NCBI GenBank assembly: GCA_025463365.1
Contig: JAOBWM010000053.1
Coordinates: 1-37,561 of the forward strand
Source: Acidimicrobiales bacterium
GTDB taxonomy: Bacteria > Actinomycetota > Acidimicrobiia > Acidimicrobiales > Iamiaceae
Length of the DNA stretch: 37,561 bases
Direction of reading: 5' to 3'
The position numbers and the translations under genes were made by a program. The notes under the pieces were generated by a model that searched no databases, was not told the origin of the DNA, and saw nothing but the letters and a program-made list of their open reading frames with translations. Shown one piece after another: positions 7,210-16,600 of this stretch; position 1 is the first letter of the stretch; every line of letters starts with the position of its first letter.

Positions 7210-9429
7210 TCAGGACGCGGCCAGCGCCGACCGCAGCCGGTGGGCCGTCGGGGCGAAGATGGCCTCGGTGTCGAGCACCGCCGACAGCACCGAGACCTCG
7301 TCCAGCGTCTGCTCGAGGGCATCGGCGAGGTCGCGGCCCTCGCTCGGCGTGACGAACGGGAGCAGCGCAAGCGCGCCCTGGTCCCGGGGGACGACCGGAG
7401 CTGACAGCGGCAGGTGTTCGCGCAGCAGGGCCACCACGGCATCGCTGTCGAGATCTGCGGATCGGCTGACCGCCTCGATGGTGGCGAGGGGTTGGCTGCT
7501 GCGCAACCGGCTGCCACGTGACCGGCGAGGGATGCGGGTGACCTGCCAGGTCATGTGGGCGGAGTCGAGCACGATCCGGACGTGGCTGCCCCGCACGGCA
7601 CGCCAGTGGACCGGCACCTCGCGCATGTCGTACCCGATGCGGTCCGCGGTGGCGAGCAGCTCCACGTCGAACGCGTAGCCCCGCTCGTTCAGGAGGTGGA
7701 ACAGCAGCTTGCCGGCCGGGGCCCGGAACGCCTTGAAGCCGCACTGGAAGTCGGCCACCGCGAGCCCGGTGGTGGTCCGGGCGAGCTGGTTGAACGCGCG
7801 GTGGGCGGCGTCGCTCGATGGCGTCACGCCGCTCGTGACCGCACCGGGCGCACTCCGCGAACCGATGGCGATGTGGACGTCGTCGAGCGAGGCGAGGAGC
7901 GGGTCGAGGTGCTCGAGGTCCGTGGCGAGGTCCGCGTCCATGAACACGATCTGGTGGCCGGTGGCTCGCGCCACGCCGGCGCGCACGGCCGCACCCTTGC
8001 CGGCATGGCGGCCGAGCTTGAGCACACCGGCGAGCGGCATCTTCTGGAGGAGCTCGCTCGCAACGCGCACCGTGTCGTCGGTGCTGCCGTCGTCGACCAG
8101 GATCACCTCGGTCCGCCCGAACCGGGTGGCGAGGTGGTCGGCGAGCACGGGCACGGAGAACGGCAGGCGGTCGGCCTCGTTGAAGGCAGGCAGCACGATG
8201 CTGAGGTCGGGCCGCGTCCGCACGACGTGGAGCGTACGGCGTCCGGTCCCCGACGGGATGCCGGCGAACTCAGGTCGGTCGTCCTCGTCGGGCGAGGCAT
8301 GGGTCGCCTGGCCGACCGGCACCCGATCGTCGGGACCGGTCCACGCCCCCGGAGCGACGCGCAGCGACCGGTGGTGCGAGAGCACTGCTTCCTCGCAGAT
8401 CTCCTCGAACCGGTCGACGGTGCGATCCCACGTGCAGGCGGCGGCGCGGCGCCGCGCCCCGACGCGCAGCCGGGCCCGCAGCGCGGGGTCCTCCGCGATG
8501 CGGCGCCACGTCGAGGCGAGGTCCTCGGGTCGATCGACGAGCACACCGCTCATGCCGTCGACGATGGAGTCGCGCAAGCCCGGCACGCGGAACGCGAGCG
8601 ACGGGGTGCCGTAGGCCGCCGCCTCGGTGATCACCAACCCCCAGCCCTCGTGGCTCGCGGGGTGCACCATCAGCCACGCCGAGCTGATGAGCTCCTCCTT
8701 GTCGGCCTCGCTGATCTTCCCGGGGATCTCGACGCCGGGACCCGCCATCGAGCGCAGGTGTTCCAGCTCCGGGCCCTGGCCGGCGATGACCAGGCGGCCC
8801 CCCGTGTGGGGACGCACCTGCTCCCACGCCTTGACCGCCAAGTCGAAGCGCTTGTGGGGCACGAGGCGGCCGATCCCGACGAACAACGGGTCGGGACCCT
8901 CCGGCCGCGGCTCGGCCGGCAGGTTGGTGCCGTTGATGATGATGCGGATGCGGTGCCGGTCGACGCCCATGCCCTCGAGGGCATCGGCGGTCGACGGCGA
9001 GACGGCGACGAACAACCGGTTCCGGTAGACGGCCGGCATCATCCGGTTCTCCATCTCCCGGCCCACCAGCGCGATGGGCTTGGGGAACCACTGGTCCCAC
9101 TGGTCGGTGTGGATGTGGTTGACGAAGCAGATCGAGGCCCGTCGGCGCCAGAACGGCGTGTAGAAGGACATCCCGTTGGCGACGTCGACCACGAGGTCGG
9201 AGTCCCGGAAGTGGCGGAGGTAGGCGAGGGGTGCCCGGGCGTACTGCCCGACGGTCCCGCCGTTTGGCTGGACGCGGTAGGCCCGCGGCTCGCCGACCGG
9301 GTTGGCGCACAGCAGCGCGACGTCGTGGCCCCGCGCCGTCAGCCCGGCGCCCAGGTGGTCGATCAGGACTTCGGACCCACCGGCGAGCTTGTTCTCGAGG
9401 TCGCGCCAGGCGAGGAACAAGATGCGCAT
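7210..9429 (-). CDS. fused GT4-GT2 bifunctional glycosyltransferase
   Basis: A single 739-residue frame with two glycosyltransferase folds. Residues about 1-375 are a GT-B/GT4 enzyme: N-terminal glycine-rich LAGGSEV, FVGIGRLVPHKRFDLAVKAW, and the EX7E motif EGWGLVITE (Glu261, Glu269). Residues about 376-405 form a charged linker. Residues about 406-640 are a GT-A/GT2 enzyme of the dolichyl-phosphate-sugar synthase type: LSIVLPAFNEADRLP, VDDGSTDD (about 445), the metal-binding FMDADLATD (about 497) and the QCGFKAFR block. The last 100 residues (about 640-739) match nothing I know. The GT2 half may load sugar onto a polyprenyl phosphate while the GT4 half extends a glycan. The start is ATG at 9429 with AGGAG about 10 nt upstream. 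First gene of a three-gene operon. Confidence 0.85.
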   Translation of the reverse strand: MRILFLAWRDLENKLAGGSEVLIDHLGAGLTARGHDVALLCANPVGEPRAYRVQPNGGTVGQYARAPLAYLRHFRDSDLVVDVANGMSFYTPFWRRRASICFVNHIHTDQWDQWFPKPIALVGREMENRMMPAVYRNRLFVAVSPSTADALEGMGVDRHRIRIIINGTNLPAEPRPEGPDPLFVGIGRLVPHKRFDLAVKAWEQVRPHTGGRLVIAGQGPELEHLRSMAGPGVEIPGKISEADKEELISSAWLMVHPASHEGWGLVITEAAAYGTPSLAFRVPGLRDSIVDGMSGVLVDRPEDLASTWRRIAEDPALRARLRVGARRRAAACTWDRTVDRFEEICEEAVLSHHRSLRVAPGAWTGPDDRVPVGQATHASPDEDDRPEFAGIPSGTGRRTLHVVRTRPDLSIVLPAFNEADRLPFSVPVLADHLATRFGRTEVILVDDGSTDDTVRVASELLQKMPLAGVLKLGRHAGKGAAVRAGVARATGHQIVFMDADLATDLEHLDPLLASLDDVHIAIGSRSAPGAVTSGVTPSSDAAHRAFNQLARTTTGLAVADFQCGFKAFRAPAGKLLFHLLNERGYAFDVELLATADRIGYDMREVPVHWRAVRGSHVRIVLDSAHMTWQVTRIPRRSRGSRLRSSQPLATIEAVSRSADLDSDAVVALLREHLPLSAPVVPRDQGALALLPFVTPSEGRDLADALEQTLDEVSVLSAVLDTEAIFAPTAHRLRSALAAS

Positions 9430-9635
9430 CAGGTGCGTGCTCCTGCGCCCGGCGTGGGACGTGCCTCGAACGGTGTTGGCATCGCTGGCAGTCCTCCCCG
9501 GACACGCGCCCTGGCGGGCGGACGACATGGTGTCCACGCCCTGGCGGGGCGGGGCCAGGTCGTGTCCGGGCGCGAGGCGCAACTGTAGCGTGGCGACCCG
9601 TCGGCCAGCCCCTCCAGGTCGCACCCCGAGGATCC
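9430..9635. promoter_or_regulatory. divergent promoter region with inverted repeat
   Basis: This 206-nt gap separates two divergently transcribed envelope genes. It holds a -10-like TAGCGT at 9586-9591 (plus strand, about 44 nt before the GTG at 9636), a perfect 10-bp inverted repeat CCCGGACACG (9497-9506) / CGTGTCCGGG (9561-9570), and a direct repeat CGCCCTGGCGGG at 9507-9518 and 9537-9548. The right arm of the inverted repeat covers the expected -35 position of the plus-strand promoter, so it could be an operator. Only sequence symmetry supports this. Confidence 0.4.
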
Positions 9636-11744
9636 GTGCCGCCACCGCTCACCCCCACCGCCGCCTCCCCCGTGACGGCGACGCGCGCGGCCGCGAGGCA
9701 CGCGGCCGGTCGCCGGCTCCCGTCGTGGTGGACGTGGGTGGCAGGCACGGTCGTGGGCCTCGTGGTGCTCGGCCCGGGACTGCGACCGGGCTCGCTGCTG
9801 AACCTCGACCTGCTCGTGACCCCGCACATCCCGGTCCCGAACGGCGTGTACGGCCTCGGTCCCGCGCTGTCCCAACGGGTGCCCTCCTTCGTCGTGCTCG
9901 CCTTGGGATCGCGCGTCCTCGGCGGTCCGCTGGCGGTCAAGCTCGCGATCGTCGCCATGGTGGCCACGGCGTTCGTCGGCGCGGCGCGCCTCACCGGACC
10001 TCGTGCCCGGGCGGCCACCCAGGCGGCGGCCGGTGTGCTGTGGGCCGCCGGGCCGTTTGCCGTGACCCGCATCGGGGTCGGCCACCTCAACGTCGTGCTG
10101 GCCCTCGCCGTCCTGCCGTGGGTGCTGCCCCGCCTCTGCCGCCCGTCGGAGTCCCCGTGGTCGACGTTCCTCGCTGCGGGGTTGCTGGCCTTCGGTGGCC
10201 CCGGCTCGGGCACGCTCGGCGTCGCCGTCGCGGGCGTGGCCCTGCTCGTCGAGCGCGACCGGCGGCCGGTCCGGGTCGTGGCCGCGGTCGGCGCCGCGAA
10301 CCTCGTCTGGGTCCTCCCCACCGCCGTCTTGTTGTGGGCCGGCGCCGCGGTGACCGGCGCCGGCGGGTTCGCCACCCATCCCGGCGGGGCCGCGGGCTGG
10401 TTCGGGCTCCTCGTGGGCAACGGCTTCTGGCGCGCCGACGAACAGGTCGGCGCCATCGGCGGCTGGGGAGCAGCGGCCGCGGTCGTCCTGCTCGTGCTCG
10501 CCGTGGTCGGCCGGCGCCGCCTCGACCCGCGCTGGTCGGGCCCGGCCACCGTGGTCGCCGTCGTGGGGCTCGGACTGGCCGTGGCCAGCGCCGTCCCCGG
10601 TGTCCGCGACGTGTACCGCTGGCTGAGCGATCTCCCGATCGGCGCCCCGCTGCGCGAGAGCAACCGGTTCCTCGCCCTCTGGCTCGTCGTCGCCGCGCCG
10701 GCCTCGGCGCTCGGTGGCGAGGAGCTCGCCCGTCGGCTGGAGCGCCGCGGCGCGCGTCCCCGGCCTGGTGCCGATGCCGATGCCGATGCCGATGCCGATC
10801 GCGAGGCCGATGCCGATCGCGAGGCCGATGTCGATGCCGATGTCGATGCCGGCGGTCCGCTCGGGGTCACCGCCGGGTCGCGGCGGTCGGCCGTGGCGTT
10901 CGCCCCGGTGGTCGGGGCCGTCCCCCTGGCCCTGGCGGTGGCGCTCGCCCTGCCTGGCTGGTGGGGGATCGGAGGCCGCCTCGAGCCCGTCCACTTCCCT
11001 GCTGGGTGGTCCGCGGCCAAGGCCGCGATCGACGCCGACCCCGGTCCCGTGGTCGCGTTCCCTTGGAGCGAGTACCCCTCGATCTCCTTTGCCGACGGTC
11101 GCCAAGCCTTCAACCCGGTCCCGGATTACCTCGGCGGCGACGTGATCAGCAGCTACGACCCGATCTTCGACCCAGCCGTTCCCAGCCAGGAGCAGGTCGA
11201 CCACAGGGCCCGGATCGTGGACCGGCTGAGCCGCAAGGTCCGCCGCGGTGGCGAGATCGGCTCGGACCTCGCGGATCTGGGCGTGCGGTGGATCGTGGTG
11301 GTCCATGAGCGCGGCTGGCAGTCCTACCGCGCCCTCGGGGCCGACCGGACCCTCCACCGGACCGTGCACCGCGACGACGTCGATCTCTACGAAGTTCGGG
11401 CCTGGAAGGGCCCCGCGGTGGACCGCTCGGGCGGCATTCACCGTCTGGACCGCCCGATTCCGCCGATTCTCTTCACCGACGCCCCGGCCGGTTCCGTGCT
11501 CCAGATCTCCGGCGCTCCGGGGTGGTTCCAGGGTTGGTTCCACCCCGTGCGCGTGACCGCCGATGGGCGCCTCAGCCTTACAAGGGAAGGCGGCGTGGTC
11601 TGGTTCTGGCCCGCTCCCGCTCTCCTCGCGTTCGACCTCGCGCTCGCTGTGGTCGCCCTCCGCGCGGCCATGTCGCGGCACCGATCCCGACGATCAGACA
11701 TGCCACCAGCGGAAATACTTGCCTCGGACCCCTCAGGCGGGTAG
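9636..11744 (+). CDS. GT-C-like multi-pass membrane protein, probable lipid-linked sugar transferase
   Basis: A 702-residue integral membrane protein. About 10-12 hydrophobic helices fill residues 30-375 and 425-450. A hydrophilic repeat (residues about 379-405: Asp-Ala dipeptides mixed with Arg-Glu-Ala) interrupts them, and an extracytoplasmic domain (about 455-645) follows, with a last helix near 660-680. The domain includes DLGVRWIVV, a pattern common in the soluble part of AftD/YfhO-like membrane enzymes. The build suggests a GT-C transferase using polyprenyl-phosphate sugars outside the membrane, but I see no decisive catalytic motif, so function is tentative. The start is GTG at 9636 with GAGGA about 5 nt upstream; the ATG starts further upstream would lie inside the divergent gene. 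Confidence 0.65.
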   Translation: MPPPLTPTAASPVTATRAAARHAAGRRLPSWWTWVAGTVVGLVVLGPGLRPGSLLNLDLLVTPHIPVPNGVYGLGPALSQRVPSFVVLALGSRVLGGPLAVKLAIVAMVATAFVGAARLTGPRARAATQAAAGVLWAAGPFAVTRIGVGHLNVVLALAVLPWVLPRLCRPSESPWSTFLAAGLLAFGGPGSGTLGVAVAGVALLVERDRRPVRVVAAVGAANLVWVLPTAVLLWAGAAVTGAGGFATHPGGAAGWFGLLVGNGFWRADEQVGAIGGWGAAAAVVLLVLAVVGRRRLDPRWSGPATVVAVVGLGLAVASAVPGVRDVYRWLSDLPIGAPLRESNRFLALWLVVAAPASALGGEELARRLERRGARPRPGADADADADADREADADREADVDADVDAGGPLGVTAGSRRSAVAFAPVVGAVPLALAVALALPGWWGIGGRLEPVHFPAGWSAAKAAIDADPGPVVAFPWSEYPSISFADGRQAFNPVPDYLGGDVISSYDPIFDPAVPSQEQVDHRARIVDRLSRKVRRGGEIGSDLADLGVRWIVVVHERGWQSYRALGADRTLHRTVHRDDVDLYEVRAWKGPAVDRSGGIHRLDRPIPPILFTDAPAGSVLQISGAPGWFQGWFHPVRVTADGRLSLTREGGVVWFWPAPALLAFDLALAVVALRAAMSRHRSRRSDMPPAEILASDPSGG
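10770..10850 (+). repeat. in-frame 6-bp microsatellite (GCCGAT variants)
   Basis: Thirteen or so 6-bp units of GCCGAT with GTC and CGCGAG variants, coding for alternating Asp-Ala, Arg-Glu-Ala and Asp-Val in a loop of the membrane protein. All units are multiples of three, so copy-number change would keep the frame. Confidence 0.85.
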
Positions 11745-11747
11745 CTT
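11719..11747 (+). promoter_or_regulatory. sigma-70-type promoter of the LPXTG gene
   Basis: TTGCCT (11719-11724), a 17-nt spacer and TAGCTT (11742-11747). The -10 box overlaps the stop codon of the upstream gene. The predicted leader is about 50 nt and carries GGAAGGG about 9 nt before the ATG at 11803. Confidence 0.55.
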
Positions 11748-11802
11748 GACTCGAAATTCCGCGGGGACTTCTCTCCGCTGCAAGGGTGGAAGGGTAAATC
11801 AC

Positions 11803-12351
11803 ATGATTCGTACCAAGCTCCTGGCTGCACTCCTCTGCGGAGCGCTCCTCACGCTGTTTGGGGCCACCACGGCTGCCAATGCCGCTGATTGCGGCTACGG
11901 CGGGTGTCCGGCCACGACGACCACGGCAGTTGGGGGCAGCTCCACCACCTCGGAGATCCCCACGGTCACCGTGGTCCGTGGTGAGACGGTCGACGTGGCC
12001 GGTCACGGCTGCGAGCCCGGCGCCACCGTCACGGTGACGTTCGACGACGGGACCGTGCTCGGCACCTTCACCGCCGACGACAACGGTGACTTCGTCACCA
12101 CCATCACCGTCCCGGCAGACGCCACGGTCGGCACGCACCTGATCACCGCCACCTGCGGCGATCTGCAGCAGTTCCTCAACGTCAACGTGCTCGGCGAGAG
12201 CGTGGACAACACCACGCCCGGCGTCAGCAGCGGCACCCTGCCCCGCACGGGTAGCTCCAACACCGGCCCGCTGGTCGGCATCGGCGCTGCTGCGGTCGTG
12301 CTCGGTGCAGCGTTCGTGTACGGCTCGCGCCGTCCTCGCACCGCTGAGTAG
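11803..12351 (+). CDS. LPXTG-anchored secreted protein with Ig-like domain
   Basis: A 182-residue exported surface protein. Residues 1-28 are a Sec signal peptide (basic MIRTK, hydrophobic core, AANA cut site). A Thr/Ser/Cys-rich linker follows, then a bacterial Ig-like beta domain (about 50-135; VRGETVDVAGHGCEPGATV pattern, GDFVTTITVP). The sorting signal LPRTG lies at residues 146-150, then a hydrophobic helix and the positive tail SRRPR. Sortases cleave after the Thr of such motifs and link the protein to peptidoglycan. No sortase gene is in this window. The Cys pairs in CGYGGC and in GHGC/ATCG could form disulfides. It ends an envelope gene cluster and has its own promoter and terminators. 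Confidence 0.85.
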   Translation: MIRTKLLAALLCGALLTLFGATTAANAADCGYGGCPATTTTAVGGSSTTSEIPTVTVVRGETVDVAGHGCEPGATVTVTFDDGTVLGTFTADDNGDFVTTITVPADATVGTHLITATCGDLQQFLNVNVLGESVDNTTPGVSSGTLPRTGSSNTGPLVGIGAAAVVLGAAFVYGSRRPRTAE

Positions 12352-12354
12352 CAC

Positions 12355-12377
12355 TGGTCGGCGCTGAGCGCCGACCA
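12355..12377 (+). terminator. hairpin 1 after the LPXTG gene
   Basis: TGGTCGGCGC-TGA-GCGCCGACCA, a perfect 10-bp stem with a 3-nt loop, starting 4 nt after the stop codon. Confidence 0.65.
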
Positions 12378-12389
12378 CCACCCTTTGCT

Positions 12390-12422
12390 GAAGCGACCCC
12401 GCCCACCGGGCGGGGTCGCTTC
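12390..12422 (+). terminator. hairpin 2, strong 15-bp stem
   Basis: A perfect 15-bp GC-rich stem (12390-12404 with 12408-12422) closing a 3-nt ACC loop. It directly follows hairpin 1. The absence of a T-tract is usual for terminators in GC-rich actinobacteria. Confidence 0.75.
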
Positions 12423-12524
12423 GCGTCCCACCGAGGTTCGATCGCCTCGCCCTCCCTCGATCAGCCCGGGTTGAATTGACCAGATCAGGCCTGAGCCGGT
12501 TCCCGCCGCTGACCGGCCAGCTTG

Positions 12525-12530
12525 TAGGTT
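12525..12530 (+). promoter_or_regulatory. -10 box TAGGTT, leaderless start of dedA-like gene
   Basis: TAGGTT followed by 6 nt and then the ATG at 12537. This spacing puts the transcription start at or next to the ATG, and there is no Shine-Dalgarno sequence between. Confidence 0.5.
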
Positions 12531-12536
12531 GCGGGC

Positions 12537-13259
12537 ATGCTCGCGACGATCTTGGCCGCTGCCCCTTGGAAGCCGGAGTTCTGGCTGGAGAAGGCCGGGA
12601 GCAGCGCTCCCTACGTGATCACCGCGATCATCTTCGCCGAGTCCGGGCTCTTCTTCGGCTTCTTCCTCCCCGGCGATTCGTTGCTCTTCCTGGCCGGTTT
12701 CATGACCTCCAGCGGGGCGCACCAGTTCGTCCAGTCCGGCGCCGGGACGTCGCTGAAGGCCGTCTACGACGGGATGCCACCGCTCCTGGTGCTCCTGCCG
12801 ATCTTCTTCGTCGCCGCCGTCGCCGGCGACCAGATCGGCTTCTTGTTCGGCCGCAAGGTCGGACCGGCGCTGTTCACCCGGGAGGACTCGCGGCTGTTCA
12901 AGCAGTCCCACGTCACCAAGGCCCACGACTTCCTCGAGAAGTACGGACCCAAGACCGTCCTGATGGCCCGCTTCATCCCGATCGTGCGTACGTTCGCCCC
13001 CATCGTCGCCGGCGTCGGTGGCATGAAGTACCGCACGTTCGTCGTCTACAACCTGATCGGCGGCTTCCTCTGGGCCGTCGGGGTCACGTCCCTCGGTGCT
13101 GCCCTGGGCAACGTGGGCGTCATCCGGGACCACATCGAGATCGCCATCATCGGCGTGGTCTTGTTGTCGCTGACACCGGTGTTCGTCGAGGTCTACCGCT
13201 CCCGCAAGCACCGCGACCCCGGCACCCCGCTCGCCGAAGCCATCCAAGACCTCGACTAG
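12537..13259 (+). CDS. DedA family membrane protein
   Basis: A 240-residue membrane protein with the VTT/SNARE-associated domain of the DedA family. Visible signatures are the acidic-plus-proline re-entrant loop (AESGLFFGFFLPGDSLLF, about residues 38-57) and the arginine motif ARFIPIVRTFAPIVAG (about 143-158). Both are essential in characterised DedA proteins. Four to six helices are visible and the C-terminus is hydrophilic. DedA members take part in membrane homeostasis, and some flip lipid carriers such as undecaprenyl phosphate. That would fit the preceding glycan locus, but the specific substrate here is unknown. No operon partner: it has its own promoter and a hairpin after its stop. 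Confidence 0.9.
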   Translation: MLATILAAAPWKPEFWLEKAGSSAPYVITAIIFAESGLFFGFFLPGDSLLFLAGFMTSSGAHQFVQSGAGTSLKAVYDGMPPLLVLLPIFFVAAVAGDQIGFLFGRKVGPALFTREDSRLFKQSHVTKAHDFLEKYGPKTVLMARFIPIVRTFAPIVAGVGGMKYRTFVVYNLIGGFLWAVGVTSLGAALGNVGVIRDHIEIAIIGVVLLSLTPVFVEVYRSRKHRDPGTPLAEAIQDLD

Positions 13260-13263
13260 TGCC

Positions 13264-13281
13264 GTGACCGGAAACGGTCGC
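13264..13281 (+). terminator. hairpin with GAAA loop after dedA-like gene
   Basis: GACCG-GAAA-CGGTC (13266-13279), extended by further pairs across a one-base offset (GTG with CAC). The loop has the stable GNRA form. It lies 6 nt after the stop codon. Confidence 0.45.
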
Positions 13282-13343
13282 ACGGTCCGCTGGCCCCGGC
13301 TGGCGAGCGTGCGCGGAGGTTGGTGGCTGGAGGTCGTCGACCC

Positions 13344-13635
13344 GTTCTTGTGTGGCTTCGTCGCCCAGGACCCGCCGATCGCACACAAGAAGGCGGCGTC
13401 GACCCGTTCTTGTGTGGCTTCGTCGCCCAGGACCCGCCGATTGCACACAAGAACCGAGCCAGCCCGCTTGCTGTCCCGCTGAGGCGCCAGCTGGCCAGCG
13501 TGGCTGGAGGCCGGAGACGTCGTCTCGTTCTTGTGTGAGTTCGTCGCCCGGGGCCCGCCGATTGCACACAGGAACCGAGCCAGCCCGGTTCTTGTGTGGC
13601 TTCGTCGCCCAGGACCCGCCGATCGCACACAAGAA
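13344..13635 (+). repeat. four copies of a 48-bp inverted-repeat unit
   Basis: Copies lie at 13344-13391, 13406-13453, 13527-13574 and 13588-13635. Each begins GTTCTTGTGTG and ends CACACAAGAA, so each can fold into a 10-bp stem with a loop of about 27 nt whose sequence is nearly constant. Copy 3 has CACACAGGAA in the right arm, which keeps the stem as a G-T pair on this strand. Start-to-start distances are 62, 121 and 61 nt. The flank CCGAGCCAGCCCG follows copies 2, 3 and 4, so the duplicated block is larger than the unit. The block fills the gap between convergent dedA and hppA; no gene is visible. Confidence 0.85.
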
Positions 13636-13730
13636 CCGAGCCAGCCCGCTTGCTGTCGCGCTGGGGCGGATCGCCTGCGGCGCTCGTCCTCTGATTCCGT
13701 CTAGCCCCGCCCGCCAGACCGTTCCGCAGC

Positions 13731-13850
13731 ACCGGCCTGCGGCCGCGCCGCACCCTCGGGGCCGTACCGGCCTGCGGCCTCGCCGCACCCTCGGGGCCCT
13801 ACCGGCCTGCGGCCTCGCCGCACCCTCGGGGCCGTACCGGCCCGCAACCC
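13731..13850 (+). repeat. 35-bp tandem repeat, about 3.4 copies
   Basis: Units at 13731-13765, 13766-13800 and 13801-13835, each starting ACCGGCCTGCGGCC and ending TCGGGGCCGT or TCGGGGCCCT, plus a decayed partial copy. Copies differ at one or two bases. The unit is not a multiple of three and no plausible protein is encoded. The rest of the gap, to 13983, is GC-rich with no feature I can name. Confidence 0.8.
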
Positions 13851-13983
13851 CCTCGCGCCCCACCCGCCTGCGCCCCGCTACATCGTCCCGCTCGCACCGG
13901 CCCTGCGGCCCCGCCGCATCCCGCGCGTCGCGCCGGCTGTGTCGGCCCACACGTCGGGGGAGGGCTCTGGTGCCCGGACGCGA

Positions 13984-14030
13984 CGACGGCGTGCGCCTGG
14001 ACCCCGAAGGGACGCAGACGCACGCCGTCG
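13984..14030 (-). terminator. 12-bp hairpin downstream of hppA
   Basis: CGACGGCGTGCG (13984-13995) pairs perfectly with CGCACGCCGTCG (14019-14030) across a 23-nt loop. It sits 24 nt beyond the hppA stop and could terminate that gene. Confidence 0.5.
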
Positions 14031-14053
14031 GCAGCGTGCGGTGACCGGGTGGG

Positions 14054-16420
<2,367 letters not shown>

Positions 16421-16600
16421 CTTGGATCCTTCGTCAGGTCTGCGGGTGTGGGCTGGATCGCTCTCGCCGATGTCGGTCCGAACGGGCCCCGAGAAGGGCT
16501 GCCGGGGCGCGCGAACGGTCGAAAGTCGGGTCTTTGCCTACCTGTTCGGCCCCTCTGGGCGCCAATCTGGCGCCTCCCCATCGGGTGCGAGGCGGCCGGC
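16421..16600 (-). promoter_or_regulatory. hppA upstream region and lipase-gene hairpin
   Basis: No gene is visible. GGCGCC-AATCT-GGCGCC (16558-16574) is a 6-bp hairpin 27 nt beyond the stop of the DUF3089 gene and may terminate it. Closer to hppA there is GC-rich sequence that can pair (GCCCCG with CGGGGC near 16480-16510), possibly in the 5' leader. I could not define a convincing -10/-35 pair. Confidence 0.35.

Noticed and set aside
7210-9429. Two separate glycosyltransferase genes
   Set aside because: The frame runs without a stop through both domains and no start signal with a ribosome site lies at the junction.
13344-14044. Open reading frames crossing the repeat block on both strands
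   Set aside because: They exist only because GC-rich DNA lacks stops; the protein sequence is repetitive, has no start signal and simply translates the 48-bp and 35-bp repeats.
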